The notes below the pieces were generated by a model. It was not told the DNA's origin and ran no database searches. It was given only the letters and a program-made list of their open reading frames with translations. The translations under genes were made by a program, and so were the position numbers. A DNA stretch of 64,000 nucleotides from Synechococcales cyanobacterium bin59.metabat.ball.084 (GTDB taxonomy: Bacteria; Cyanobacteriota; Cyanobacteriia; Cyanobacteriales; Chamaesiphonaceae): positions 1-64,000 of the forward strand of contig JAAFHZ010000005.1 of the NCBI GenBank assembly GCA_013297675.1. Direction: 5' to 3'. Shown piece after piece: positions 26,738 through 35,266 of this stretch; positions within the stretch are counted from its first letter, which is position 1, and each line of letters starts with the position of its first letter.

Positions 26738-29041
26738 ATGAGGCAGCAACGATTGTTCTTCAAACTCTCACTAGCTCAATCATTCCGGGCAGTGTGCGTT
26801 TTTATATTTATCATTAGTTTAATGATTGCACCGACTGTAAATTGGTCGGTACAGGCTTTTCAACTGACTAATATCGTGAGTAAAGTATCAAATGTTACAA
26901 TTCCTCGAAAACTAAGTTTGGCCAGTGAGTGGAAATTCGCTCCTGGAGACCTACAACCAGCAAATGGTTATGGCCTAGAAGTCAATGATCGTAATTGGCA
27001 GTCGATCACAGTCCCAGGCAATTGGTTTTTACAAGGAAAAGATCTATCGGGAGTCGCTTGGTATCGTCACCATTTCCAGGCCGATCGACAGTTACAAGGT
27101 AAAATAGTACAACTAATATTTGAAGGAGTGGATTACACCGCTGACGTATGGCTCAACGGGCAGTATTTAGGATTTCATGAAGGTTCTTTTCAGCCGTTTC
27201 AGTTTGATGTATCAAAATATTTGAAGTACGGAGCTGAAAACATTTTGGCTGTTAAGGTCAACAGTCCTTTTGAAGAACTAAATCGAGTTTGGTCTTTGCA
27301 CAAACGTCTAATTAAAGGAGTGTTCAGCCATCATGATGCCCGTCCTGGCGGAGCCTGGGATGTGCGTGGACAAGAACAAAATACCGGAGGAATTTGGGCA
27401 CCAGTACATTTACAAGTTTCTCAGCAAATTGCTATTACTCGGCAACAAGTTACGCCTCAGTTAGATGCCCGTCAGCACGAAGCAATCGCCAAAGTAGATC
27501 TAACTATTCTGAATCCTAGTAATCGATCGCAGTCAGTTCAGCTAGCTTTCCAGCTTACACCCCAGAATTTCAGTGGATCTGCGGACTCGCCAATCAGACA
27601 AGAGCAACGCTTACAGCCAGGAATTAACCAGGTCACGGTTAATGTACCAACTATTGATCCCCATCTATGGTGGACTTGGGAACATGGCCGTCCAGATCTA
27701 TATGTACTTAAAACCCAAATCTCATCTGCTAAGCAAGTATTAGATCAGATAGATACTTCCTTTGGCTTTCGGACAGTTCTCTACAATCCTCAATCTCAAA
27801 TTTGGGAACTCAATGGGCGGCGAACTTTTCTGCGTGGGACTAATTATATTTCTTCTCAATGGTTGAGTGAGATGACTCCAACCAAATACCAGCGAGATCT
27901 GAAGCTGATGCAAGCAGCTAATATCAACGCGATTCGGGTACATGCCCATATTGAAAGCCAGGAATTTTACCGGTTGTGTGATGAGCTAGGTATTTTGGTT
28001 TGGCAAGATTTTCCTTTGCAATGGGGCTACAGTGACACTGCCGAGTTTATCGCTGAGGCCACCAGTCAGGCTAATGATATGGTGACAATGCTTTATAATC
28101 ACCCATCAATATTTGCTTGGTGTATTCATAATGAGCCACCTTGGGATGCTTCTTGGATGAAAGAGCGTTATCCAGACTACGATCCCAAGCAGAATAAATT
28201 TTTAGATGAAACAATCTATAACAGTTTAATTACCCGCGATCGCACCCGTCATGTACACATGATCTCTGCAACCAGTGAGCATCCTTGGTGGGGGTGGTAC
28301 TCAGGTCAGTGGCAAGATTACGGAAAACCAACTAAAAATCCTTTAATTACCGAATTTGGGGCGCAGGCTTTACCCAATCTCGATTCACTGCAAAGACTTT
28401 TTTCTGCCTCTGAGTTATTCCCTGATACCCCAGCTAAAATGGCTAAGTGGAGATACCATAATTTTCAACCTCATGAAACTTTTAATATTGCCAAGGTAGC
28501 AATGGGTAAAACTACGCAAGAGTTTATTGATAATACTCAAAAGTACCAGTCTCAGCTAGTCCAATTTGCCGCCGAGGCTTATCGCAGGCAGCGCTATCAA
28601 CCAGTTAATGCCATCTTCCAGTTTATGTTTGTGGAAGATTGGCCGTCAATCAATTGGGGAATTGTTGATTACTGGCGACAGCCCAAACCCGGATATGAAA
28701 TGCTGAAGCGAGCTTACCAGCCAGTATTGCCCAGTATTGCTGGGACTCAGCAACAAAGTTGGCAGCTAGGAGAAACGGTACCATTAGAACTATGGCTAAT
28801 TAATGACTTGCAGCGATCATTTCCCAATGCCCAATTAGCCTACAAGCTCAAACAAGCTCAAAAAGTTGTGATGCAAGAGTCTTTGCCTGTGGCCATTACT
28901 CCAGATAGCGGCGAACTCGTCAGGAAACTTACTTTCTCTAGTTTAGCAATCGGTTCTTATCAATTGTCAGTAAATGTTACTGACCAACAAGGCCACCCCC
29001 TAGGCGAAAATTATTTTCAATTTGCAGTGACCAAATCATGA
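26738..29041 (+). CDS. Exported glycoside hydrolase family 2 (beta-glycosidase)
   Basis: From the ATG at 26738 the protein has 767 residues; a TTG at 26705 would add eleven. A hydrophobic signal or anchor segment is near 19-38. The GH2 layout is complete: jelly-roll sugar-binding domain (ADVWLNGQYLGFHEG), an Ig-like domain, a TIM barrel with acid/base Glu466 in WCIHNEPPWD and nucleophile Glu539 in LITEFGAQ, then a C-terminal Ig-like part. The end of the barrel (FVEDWPSINWGIVDYW) resembles beta-mannosidase or exo-glucosaminidase branches more than LacZ, but substrate cannot be assigned. It overlaps the GH9 gene by four bases (ATGA), so the two are co-translated. It probably trims short beta-oligosaccharides or side chains. 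Confidence 0.85.
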   Translation: MRQQRLFFKLSLAQSFRAVCVFIFIISLMIAPTVNWSVQAFQLTNIVSKVSNVTIPRKLSLASEWKFAPGDLQPANGYGLEVNDRNWQSITVPGNWFLQGKDLSGVAWYRHHFQADRQLQGKIVQLIFEGVDYTADVWLNGQYLGFHEGSFQPFQFDVSKYLKYGAENILAVKVNSPFEELNRVWSLHKRLIKGVFSHHDARPGGAWDVRGQEQNTGGIWAPVHLQVSQQIAITRQQVTPQLDARQHEAIAKVDLTILNPSNRSQSVQLAFQLTPQNFSGSADSPIRQEQRLQPGINQVTVNVPTIDPHLWWTWEHGRPDLYVLKTQISSAKQVLDQIDTSFGFRTVLYNPQSQIWELNGRRTFLRGTNYISSQWLSEMTPTKYQRDLKLMQAANINAIRVHAHIESQEFYRLCDELGILVWQDFPLQWGYSDTAEFIAEATSQANDMVTMLYNHPSIFAWCIHNEPPWDASWMKERYPDYDPKQNKFLDETIYNSLITRDRTRHVHMISATSEHPWWGWYSGQWQDYGKPTKNPLITEFGAQALPNLDSLQRLFSASELFPDTPAKMAKWRYHNFQPHETFNIAKVAMGKTTQEFIDNTQKYQSQLVQFAAEAYRRQRYQPVNAIFQFMFVEDWPSINWGIVDYWRQPKPGYEMLKRAYQPVLPSIAGTQQQSWQLGETVPLELWLINDLQRSFPNAQLAYKLKQAQKVVMQESLPVAITPDSGELVRKLTFSSLAIGSYQLSVNVTDQQGHPLGENYFQFAVTKS

Positions 29042-30789
29042 TCAACCGAATTCAGCGCCTGTTAGTTATTTTAGTAAGTTCTTTGTTAGTAATTTTAGCT
29101 ATCAGTAACTTGCTTTCAACCCATGCAGTTCTCTCTAACCCCGCAAAAATCGTGGTAAATCAGGTAGGCTACTTACCCGATCGAGCCAAGATAGCTTTGT
29201 TGGTAAACAGTAAAGTTCCCTCCAAACAGATTGAGTTGGTTAATAGTACTAATCAGAAGGTAGTGCAGGTTATTAAACCCAGTGCATCTCAGCAAGATGA
29301 CGAAAGTAAAGATCTATTGCAAACTATTGATTTTAGTCAGATCAAACAATCAGGCAACTATTTTTTGCGTTCTGGTACGGTGCAGTCTCAGCCTTTTTCT
29401 ATTGATCCTCATGTCTATCAAGAGCCGATCAACAAACTGCTGCGATCTTATTATTTACAGCGCTGTGGGGTGGCCATCAATGATGCTATTACTGGGATTC
29501 GCCATGCCCCATGTCATATTAATGATGGGACAATTGCCCACTTAGATGGCAGTAACCCTGCCGGGAAAGTAGTTCCGAGCATTGGCGGCTGGCATGATGC
29601 TGGGGACTATGGCAAATATGTTTCTACCACCGCAGTCACAGTTGGTCGTCTTTTGAGTTTGTATGAGTTAAACCCATCAGCCTTTTCCGATCGACAGTTA
29701 TCAATTCCTGAAAGTGGTAACGGCATCTCTGATTTGCTAGATGAAATGCGGGTGGGCTTAGATTGGATGCTGCCAATGCAGCGGGCAGATGGCGCAGTAT
29801 ATCGCAAGCTTTCGGGCAAAAAGTGGCCGCCGATCGTGGCCCCGAATGAAGATACCCAGCCGCGCTTTTTGTATGGGGTTTCTACTCCAGAAACTGCCAA
29901 ATATGCCGCAGCTATGGCGATCGCCGCCCGAGTTTATGCTCCTAAGCAGCCTGCTCAAGCTAAAATCTACTTATCAGCAGCACAACGAGCCTGGGAATAT
30001 TTGCAGCTTCAATCTACAATGCAGGTAGATTGGGTGGATGGTGATGATAGTGGTTCCGGTAAGTACCTAGCATCAGAAGTTGACATCGAACCTAGTCTAA
30101 AAATTGATCAAGATGATCGACTATGGGCAGCAGCAGAACTGTTTGTAACGACTCGCCAGCCCCAATACCAAAAATATTTTGTGCAAAAATTGCCCAGTCT
30201 ACCTTACGCCATATTTGAATGGAAAGACCCATCATCTTTGGGGATGGTGAACTATTTAAGGTCTGTGAGTAATAATCTAAAGCGATCGACACCGGTTAAC
30301 CCAATCACCTTGCAAATTGCGAATAAAATTCAAGATCGGGCTGATGCTGTTTTGCAACAAGTGAAAAAAAGTGGCTACCACTTAGCTAATCATCAGTTTA
30401 TTTGGGGATCAAATAAAATGACGGCTGAAGAGGGTATCACACTCTTCTTAGCTTATCAAATAACCAAAAATCCTTTGTATTTGCAGGGAGCAATCGATCA
30501 AATCGATTATTTACTGGGGCGCAATCCTTTCAATCAAACTTTTGTGACTGGGGTGGGCACAAAACCGGTACAACATGTACATCATATTTTTGCTCGTGCC
30601 AACAAAATCGATATTCCGGGCTTATTAGTGGGCGGTGCTAACTCCGGTGCTCAAGATAATATCGCACCCAAAAACCGAGGTATTTTAAGCTATCTAGATG
30701 ATGAGAGGTCGTATGCCACTAATGAATATGCGATCGATTATAATGCCTCCTTGATTGCCTTAATGAGTATGGTAGCAAATGTGAAGTAA
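29038..30789 (+). CDS. Exported glycoside hydrolase family 9 endoglucanase with CelD_N domain
   Basis: This 583-residue protein has an N-terminal signal/anchor helix (about 8-30). A small Ig-like CelD_N domain starts at IVVNQVGYLPD. The (alpha/alpha)6 GH9 catalytic domain follows. The catalytic base region GGWHDAGDYGKYV contains Asp187 and Asp190, LLGRNPFNQTFVTGVG is the usual substrate-loop motif, and the acid is Glu563 in ATNEYAIDYNASL. All key residues are present, so a beta-1,4-glucan endohydrolase is likely. Bacterial cellulose operons usually carry a GH8 (BcsZ) instead. A GH9 beside a cellulose-synthase-like gene recalls the KORRIGAN arrangement of plants. The gene overlaps GH2 by four bases. 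Its stop is two bases from the stop of the convergent barrel gene. Confidence 0.92.
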   Translation: MINRIQRLLVILVSSLLVILAISNLLSTHAVLSNPAKIVVNQVGYLPDRAKIALLVNSKVPSKQIELVNSTNQKVVQVIKPSASQQDDESKDLLQTIDFSQIKQSGNYFLRSGTVQSQPFSIDPHVYQEPINKLLRSYYLQRCGVAINDAITGIRHAPCHINDGTIAHLDGSNPAGKVVPSIGGWHDAGDYGKYVSTTAVTVGRLLSLYELNPSAFSDRQLSIPESGNGISDLLDEMRVGLDWMLPMQRADGAVYRKLSGKKWPPIVAPNEDTQPRFLYGVSTPETAKYAAAMAIAARVYAPKQPAQAKIYLSAAQRAWEYLQLQSTMQVDWVDGDDSGSGKYLASEVDIEPSLKIDQDDRLWAAAELFVTTRQPQYQKYFVQKLPSLPYAIFEWKDPSSLGMVNYLRSVSNNLKRSTPVNPITLQIANKIQDRADAVLQQVKKSGYHLANHQFIWGSNKMTAEEGITLFLAYQITKNPLYLQGAIDQIDYLLGRNPFNQTFVTGVGTKPVQHVHHIFARANKIDIPGLLVGGANSGAQDNIAPKNRGILSYLDDERSYATNEYAIDYNASLIALMSMVANVK

Positions 30790-30791
30790 GG

Positions 30792-32393
30792 CTAAAATTT
30801 ATATGTTACCCCTCCGGTTATGGTGTTGGTATTTCCGGTTTCTTGAGAACTAAAATCTTTGCGAGAGTTACCAAACCCATAACCAAAGTTAGCTTCCAAT
30901 GAAGGAGAAAGCTTTGTTTTACAAAGACCTTGAAAAGCCTGCCCAATAGTCGTTGCACCACTAGCTTGCTGATTCCCTAACTGGGCAGAGAGGCGGCAGG
31001 TTAAAGAATCAAAGAAAACATTCCCTTCCACACCGATTTCGCCACTGTAAGCCAGGAAATCTGGGGGTGAAAAGTATCCACTGGCTGATCCAATATTTTT
31101 ACCATATCCCCAAGAAAACAAGTTAGCAGCAACCCAAAACTGTCCAGATTTGCGTTCCAACCGACTAAATAGTTGATTCTCAGTGTTGCCATCACTGTAG
31201 TTTCCGAACTTATACACAGCTAAAAAGCTAGTGTCTTGGTCAATCTGCCAAAATATTCCCGGGCCATACCTGACCGCAGATATCTGATTTTGGATAGTTT
31301 CGGTATTAAATTTGTAGGCTCCAGATTCCACAGCTCCAGATAGAGTCAAACCTGAGGTAATTGGGATGGCCACTTTTAATCCGTAAGTGGGGCTGCTAGT
31401 CAGCCGATCAAAAAGGTTCACTCCGATCGATGGCTCAATTTTCACTGAATCGATTTTAGTTTCCCAGCTAAGATTGATTGGCACGTTATTGATAGTAGTA
31501 AATCCTGGCTTGATAAAAGTGTTATATCCAGTAACTAATTTAATTCGATCGCCATTTTCCAACAGAAAGCTGGCTGTTGTTTCTGCTGTCTGATTGATCT
31601 GTCCCGACTCGTTGCGAGTATTCTGAACATTTGGTACTAACGATTCCAAAATCAGGACTGCCCCTTTGGCCAAAATTGGTTTAGCTGCATTCGATGTCGG
31701 TTCAGTTTGTTCTCGCTTTAATTGTTCAGGTTTGACTGGCGGGGAATTTGCTGCTGGTTTAGCTTGTTGCCAACTGCCCCCTGGTCGAGAACGGCCAGGT
31801 GTTTGTATATCAGACTGAACCATTACTGAGTTTGGTTTGGCTTGCACTTGGCCAGATAATACTTGCTCTGGAGATGGATTTACGGGCTTTAATTGTGGTG
31901 GTGGTGGTGTTGGCAGCTCTGTCTGGGGAGGGGGTAGTATTAGCCCAGGGTTAAAATTATTGAAATCAGAAGAAACTTCTACTTTTTGGCGGACAGATGT
32001 GGTGTTTGATCGTGGTGGATTTGCTAGATTAGCCGGTGGAGGTAATGGTGCTGAATCCGATCGAGTTTGGGGTTTTGTATTCAAATCCTCTGTCTTAGCT
32101 GGTGGTAATTGCAAACCAGGATTAAATGTATCTGAACTGAGATTTGCAGTTCCTGTTTCTGCCAGCAGTAATTGGTATGGATAGATACTTATTGTCTCTG
32201 ATGGCTCAACAGTAGCTGAGCGTTGGCCAATTGGTGTCGCATTAGTTATTTGGGCAAATGCTGTGAAGCTAGACATCTCCATGAACAGTGAAAAAAATAA
32301 TGCACCCACTTTGGTAGGGCGAATTTTTTTGGGTTCTAAGAAGAAATAGCTTCTGATAGAGTGCTGAATAAATAATTGATTTAGGGTTTTCAC
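30792..32393 (-). CDS. Predicted outer-membrane beta-barrel with proline-rich N-terminal region
   Basis: I do not recognise a named family for this 533-residue protein. A signal peptide ending near FTAFAQ (about residue 48) is followed by a disordered region (50-240) with a repeated motif FNPGL.LPP and runs of proline. From about 250 the sequence alternates polar and hydrophobic residues in short strands (for example GLTLSGAVESGAYKF, QFWVAANLFSWGYG, LEANFGYGFG) and ends GGVTYKF. The C-terminal Phe is the standard outer-membrane barrel signal. The gene lies inside the glucan locus and converges on GH9. A role in glycan exit or in anchoring to the wall is possible but only by position. The proline region could span the periplasm or bind peptidoglycan. 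Confidence 0.65.
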   Translation of the reverse strand: MKTLNQLFIQHSIRSYFFLEPKKIRPTKVGALFFSLFMEMSSFTAFAQITNATPIGQRSATVEPSETISIYPYQLLLAETGTANLSSDTFNPGLQLPPAKTEDLNTKPQTRSDSAPLPPPANLANPPRSNTTSVRQKVEVSSDFNNFNPGLILPPPQTELPTPPPPQLKPVNPSPEQVLSGQVQAKPNSVMVQSDIQTPGRSRPGGSWQQAKPAANSPPVKPEQLKREQTEPTSNAAKPILAKGAVLILESLVPNVQNTRNESGQINQTAETTASFLLENGDRIKLVTGYNTFIKPGFTTINNVPINLSWETKIDSVKIEPSIGVNLFDRLTSSPTYGLKVAIPITSGLTLSGAVESGAYKFNTETIQNQISAVRYGPGIFWQIDQDTSFLAVYKFGNYSDGNTENQLFSRLERKSGQFWVAANLFSWGYGKNIGSASGYFSPPDFLAYSGEIGVEGNVFFDSLTCRLSAQLGNQQASGATTIGQAFQGLCKTKLSPSLEANFGYGFGNSRKDFSSQETGNTNTITGGVTYKF

Positions 32394-32524
32394 TGCAATT
32401 TCTATTTATGCTGAATTGATGGATTCCTCTACACTGAGTATTCCCACTTGATGTCAAGGAAACTACAGTAAAAATACGTTCGCTGTCCGATCAGTATAAA
32501 TACTGAAAATCAAAAATGTTGGTC

Positions 32525-32568
32525 AACTCAAAAGGAGGTAGCAAATTTTTACTACCTCCTTTTGAGTT
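32525..32568. terminator. 17-bp perfect palindromic hairpin between RTX-GH16 and barrel genes
   Basis: Arms 32525-32541 and 32552-32568 are perfectly complementary with a 10-nt loop. It lies 80 bases after the RTX-GH16 stop and 130 bases before the barrel start, both leftward, so it can act as a terminator or as a leader structure. The arm contains AAAGGAGG, a strong ribosome-binding-like sequence, paired inside the stem. Confidence 0.7.
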
Positions 32569-32648
32569 ACTCCATTTCCAAAATTCGTCGGGATACGTCA
32601 ATTCAAGTACGAAGGCTGGCAAAATACGCCCTATACTAAGTATACATT

Positions 32649-34931
32649 TCAAATAAACGCAAAACCTTGATTAAAGTTATTAAGCTTTACTTGATCAAGA
32701 ACTGCAATTAAATCATTAGTCGATTGTCGAGACCAAATTTCTGTAGATAATTGATCAGAGGTAGATTGTAACAAATAATTACTAGCAGATCCTAATAGAG
32801 TGATCTTATCCTCAAAAAGATTGAAGTCTTTAATTATCACAAAATCTTGTAATCCAGCAGTATTTTGATTTTTATCATCATAAAATAGATTAGTACCACT
32901 TGCCAGCATAAACTGATCTTGTCCTACTCCTCCGATGAATGTATCTAGCCCCATACTACCAACCAGTGTATCGTTGCCCAAACCACCTTGAAGAACATTG
33001 TTACCCGTGCCACCAGTTAACAGATCGTTACCACTTTCACCAGAAATGTTTCCCAGGTTTTTCTTTAAAACGTCATCTGCACTACCGCCAAACAGAGTGC
33101 CCGATTTATCTTGATAAACTCGAATATAGTCGATGTCGAAGTGACTATTTGTTGGGGTAGTTGCATCAGGGTCTCCAGGCCAACTGCCACCGATTGCTAA
33201 ATTAGCCAGTAGATACATAGGAACATCTGGAACATTTTGCCGAACGTTAAACACTGCTTGACCATCAATAAACCAAGTTAATCGATCGCTTGTCCATTCT
33301 GCTGCATAAGTGTGGAACCCTTGTGAAAAATCAACTCCGTCTTCACCGGCAAACGTCTGTCCTTGAGAATAACTACCCACTGCACCAGACGAATCACGAA
33401 AATGACTACTAGTGTAAATTGTGTTTGGTTGATCCCCAATAAACTCCATCACATCAATTTCTGGAGGCCACTCTCCAGATGCTGGTAGCAGCCAAAAAGC
33501 TGGCCAAATACCTTTGCCAGATGGAACATCTGCCCGAATTTCCATGTATCCATTGGTAAAAGCATATTTGTCATGTCCTGAAAGAATACCTGAAGAATAG
33601 TTAAAAGTTTGAGTTGATGAAAAGCCTGGAAGTGGCTGAAGGATATCGGCTGTAATTGGTTGATCTAGTTTTTGAGCAACAATGCTGAGCACATCATTAT
33701 TGAATTCAAAGGCATCATATTTAACACCATTAATAATTTCACTGTCTCCAACATAATATTCTTTTTCTTGGTTGTAAATATTAGTTCGCCCACCATAAAA
33801 ATCACTTTTGTAGCGTGTATTCCATTTACTATAATCTAGCGATGAGCCACTAAATTCATCACTAAATACTAACTCCCAGTCTGGAGAAATCGCCGGATTC
33901 CACTGCGTAGTAGAACCATTATCAAATAGTCCTTTGTCTAGCACAAGCTGATTAGCATTAAGGTTTTCAACTACTGCAATCAACTCATCATTAGCAGTCA
34001 GACTTTTACTTTTATCTTTATCTATGAAGACACCAGCAGAATTTGCTGCATACGACCCCACTAAATCAGTAGGTAGATTACCAACTACATAGTCACTAGC
34101 AGAGCCAAAAAGTTGAATTTTGTCTTTTAGTCGGTTTAAATCTTTGATAACTGCATAATCAGTGATGCCGCTACTTAAAGCTTGACCATCATCATAGTAA
34201 GCAGCAGACGTATTTCCCAAAATAAATCTATCACTGCCAATACCACCAACTAAGGTATCAATTGATTGCTTGCCAATAGTATTACTATTTTCAGTATTGT
34301 TACTTGCACCATCAATAATATCATTTCCTATTCCTCCATAGATAATGTCATTTCCTATGCCGCCATAAAGAGTATCTGCTCCATCATCTCCCTGTAAAAT
34401 ATCATTACCTGTATCTCCATAGACAATATCGGCACCATTAGAACCATAAAGAGTGTCTACTCCGTCTCCGCCCATTAAAATATCATTGCCATCACCTCCA
34501 TATAGAAGGTCATAGCCAGCATTTCCTTGTAAAATATCATTATCATTTTCGCCATAGAGAGTGTCATTGCCATCACCTCCACTAATAGAATCATCCCCGT
34601 TATATCCAAAGAGCAAATCATTGCCTGCATCACCATAGAGAGTATCATTCCCTTCTCCCCCAAAGAGTGAATCATCATCATCACCACCATAAAGCTTATC
34701 GTTTCCTGTTCCTCCATCTAAGAAGTCTTGACCCAGGCCACCTAACAAGAAATCATTGCCTGCTCCACCATAAATTTTGTCATTGCCCGCCCCTCCATCA
34801 ATGGTATCATCGCCTAAATATCCATAAAGAGTATCCTGACCGCCATAACCAAGTACGTCATAGTTTACTCCTAGTTGCCATCCTCCCCAAAGATCATTAC
34901 CTGATGTTAGCAAGGTTTTTTTGATGGCCAT
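32649..34931 (-). CDS. RTX calcium-binding protein with a GH16 beta-glucanase domain
   Basis: This 760-residue protein has no N-terminal signal peptide. Residues about 25-215 are tandem RTX nonapeptides (GGxGNDxLY type) that bind calcium. A GH16 laminarinase/lichenase jelly roll spans about 345-610, with the catalytic motif EIDVME (Glu491, Asp493, Glu496) and the product-side segment LANLAIGGSWPG. A second RTX block (about 615-665) and a C-terminal domain with FVIIKDFN and DKITLLGSASNYLL follow, a segment that also occurs near 260-280. RTX proteins without a signal peptide normally leave through type I secretion, but no such transporter is encoded in the window. Family 16 enzymes cut beta-1,3 or mixed beta-1,3/1,4 glucans. 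Its position suggests that the locus product, or a cohabiting glucan, is the substrate. Confidence 0.9.
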   Translation of the reverse strand: MAIKKTLLTSGNDLWGGWQLGVNYDVLGYGGQDTLYGYLGDDTIDGGAGNDKIYGGAGNDFLLGGLGQDFLDGGTGNDKLYGGDDDDSLFGGEGNDTLYGDAGNDLLFGYNGDDSISGGDGNDTLYGENDNDILQGNAGYDLLYGGDGNDILMGGDGVDTLYGSNGADIVYGDTGNDILQGDDGADTLYGGIGNDIIYGGIGNDIIDGASNNTENSNTIGKQSIDTLVGGIGSDRFILGNTSAAYYDDGQALSSGITDYAVIKDLNRLKDKIQLFGSASDYVVGNLPTDLVGSYAANSAGVFIDKDKSKSLTANDELIAVVENLNANQLVLDKGLFDNGSTTQWNPAISPDWELVFSDEFSGSSLDYSKWNTRYKSDFYGGRTNIYNQEKEYYVGDSEIINGVKYDAFEFNNDVLSIVAQKLDQPITADILQPLPGFSSTQTFNYSSGILSGHDKYAFTNGYMEIRADVPSGKGIWPAFWLLPASGEWPPEIDVMEFIGDQPNTIYTSSHFRDSSGAVGSYSQGQTFAGEDGVDFSQGFHTYAAEWTSDRLTWFIDGQAVFNVRQNVPDVPMYLLANLAIGGSWPGDPDATTPTNSHFDIDYIRVYQDKSGTLFGGSADDVLKKNLGNISGESGNDLLTGGTGNNVLQGGLGNDTLVGSMGLDTFIGGVGQDQFMLASGTNLFYDDKNQNTAGLQDFVIIKDFNLFEDKITLLGSASNYLLQSTSDQLSTEIWSRQSTNDLIAVLDQVKLNNFNQGFAFI

Positions 34932-35266
34932 AATTTTATCTCCAAATCATTATGTAGAAAATATATAAAATTGCCTGTAAATTGTTAAGAAAGGCAATTT
35001 ACAAGCAAAAAAGTAAACACGTTGCAAAAATCATAAATTCCGCTCTGCTTTTATATAAAGTTATAGCTTGTTGTACTCACATTAGGCGACAGTGCAATCA
35101 CCGATTTCGACATAATATGGTCAAAATTAATAGCTAATCTGTTTATGTATTTACTGAAATGTGATAAGAACCATAGGAGCAAAGCTATCAAAATCACAAG
35201 TAAATAGTGACTTCACTAGTCAGGTGTAAATATTTGATTTAAGGAGCAAGCTAAAGAGCATCCTAA
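34932..35266. other. Gap with leader hairpins upstream of the RTX-GH16 gene
   Basis: This 335-base AT-rich gap is read leftward as the leader of the RTX-GH16 gene. Arm 34968-34975 can pair with 34993-35000 (8 bp), while 34971-34984 can pair with 34995-35008 (14 bp, one mismatch). The two pairings exclude each other. No small gene was recognised. Confidence 0.4.

Noticed and set aside
34320-34850. Regular repeats of 27 bases that look like a tandem or CRISPR-like array
   Set aside because: They encode RTX nonapeptides (GGxGxDxL) in the minus-strand gene; the spacing is nine codons and the copies vary at synonymous sites, so this is protein repeat coding.
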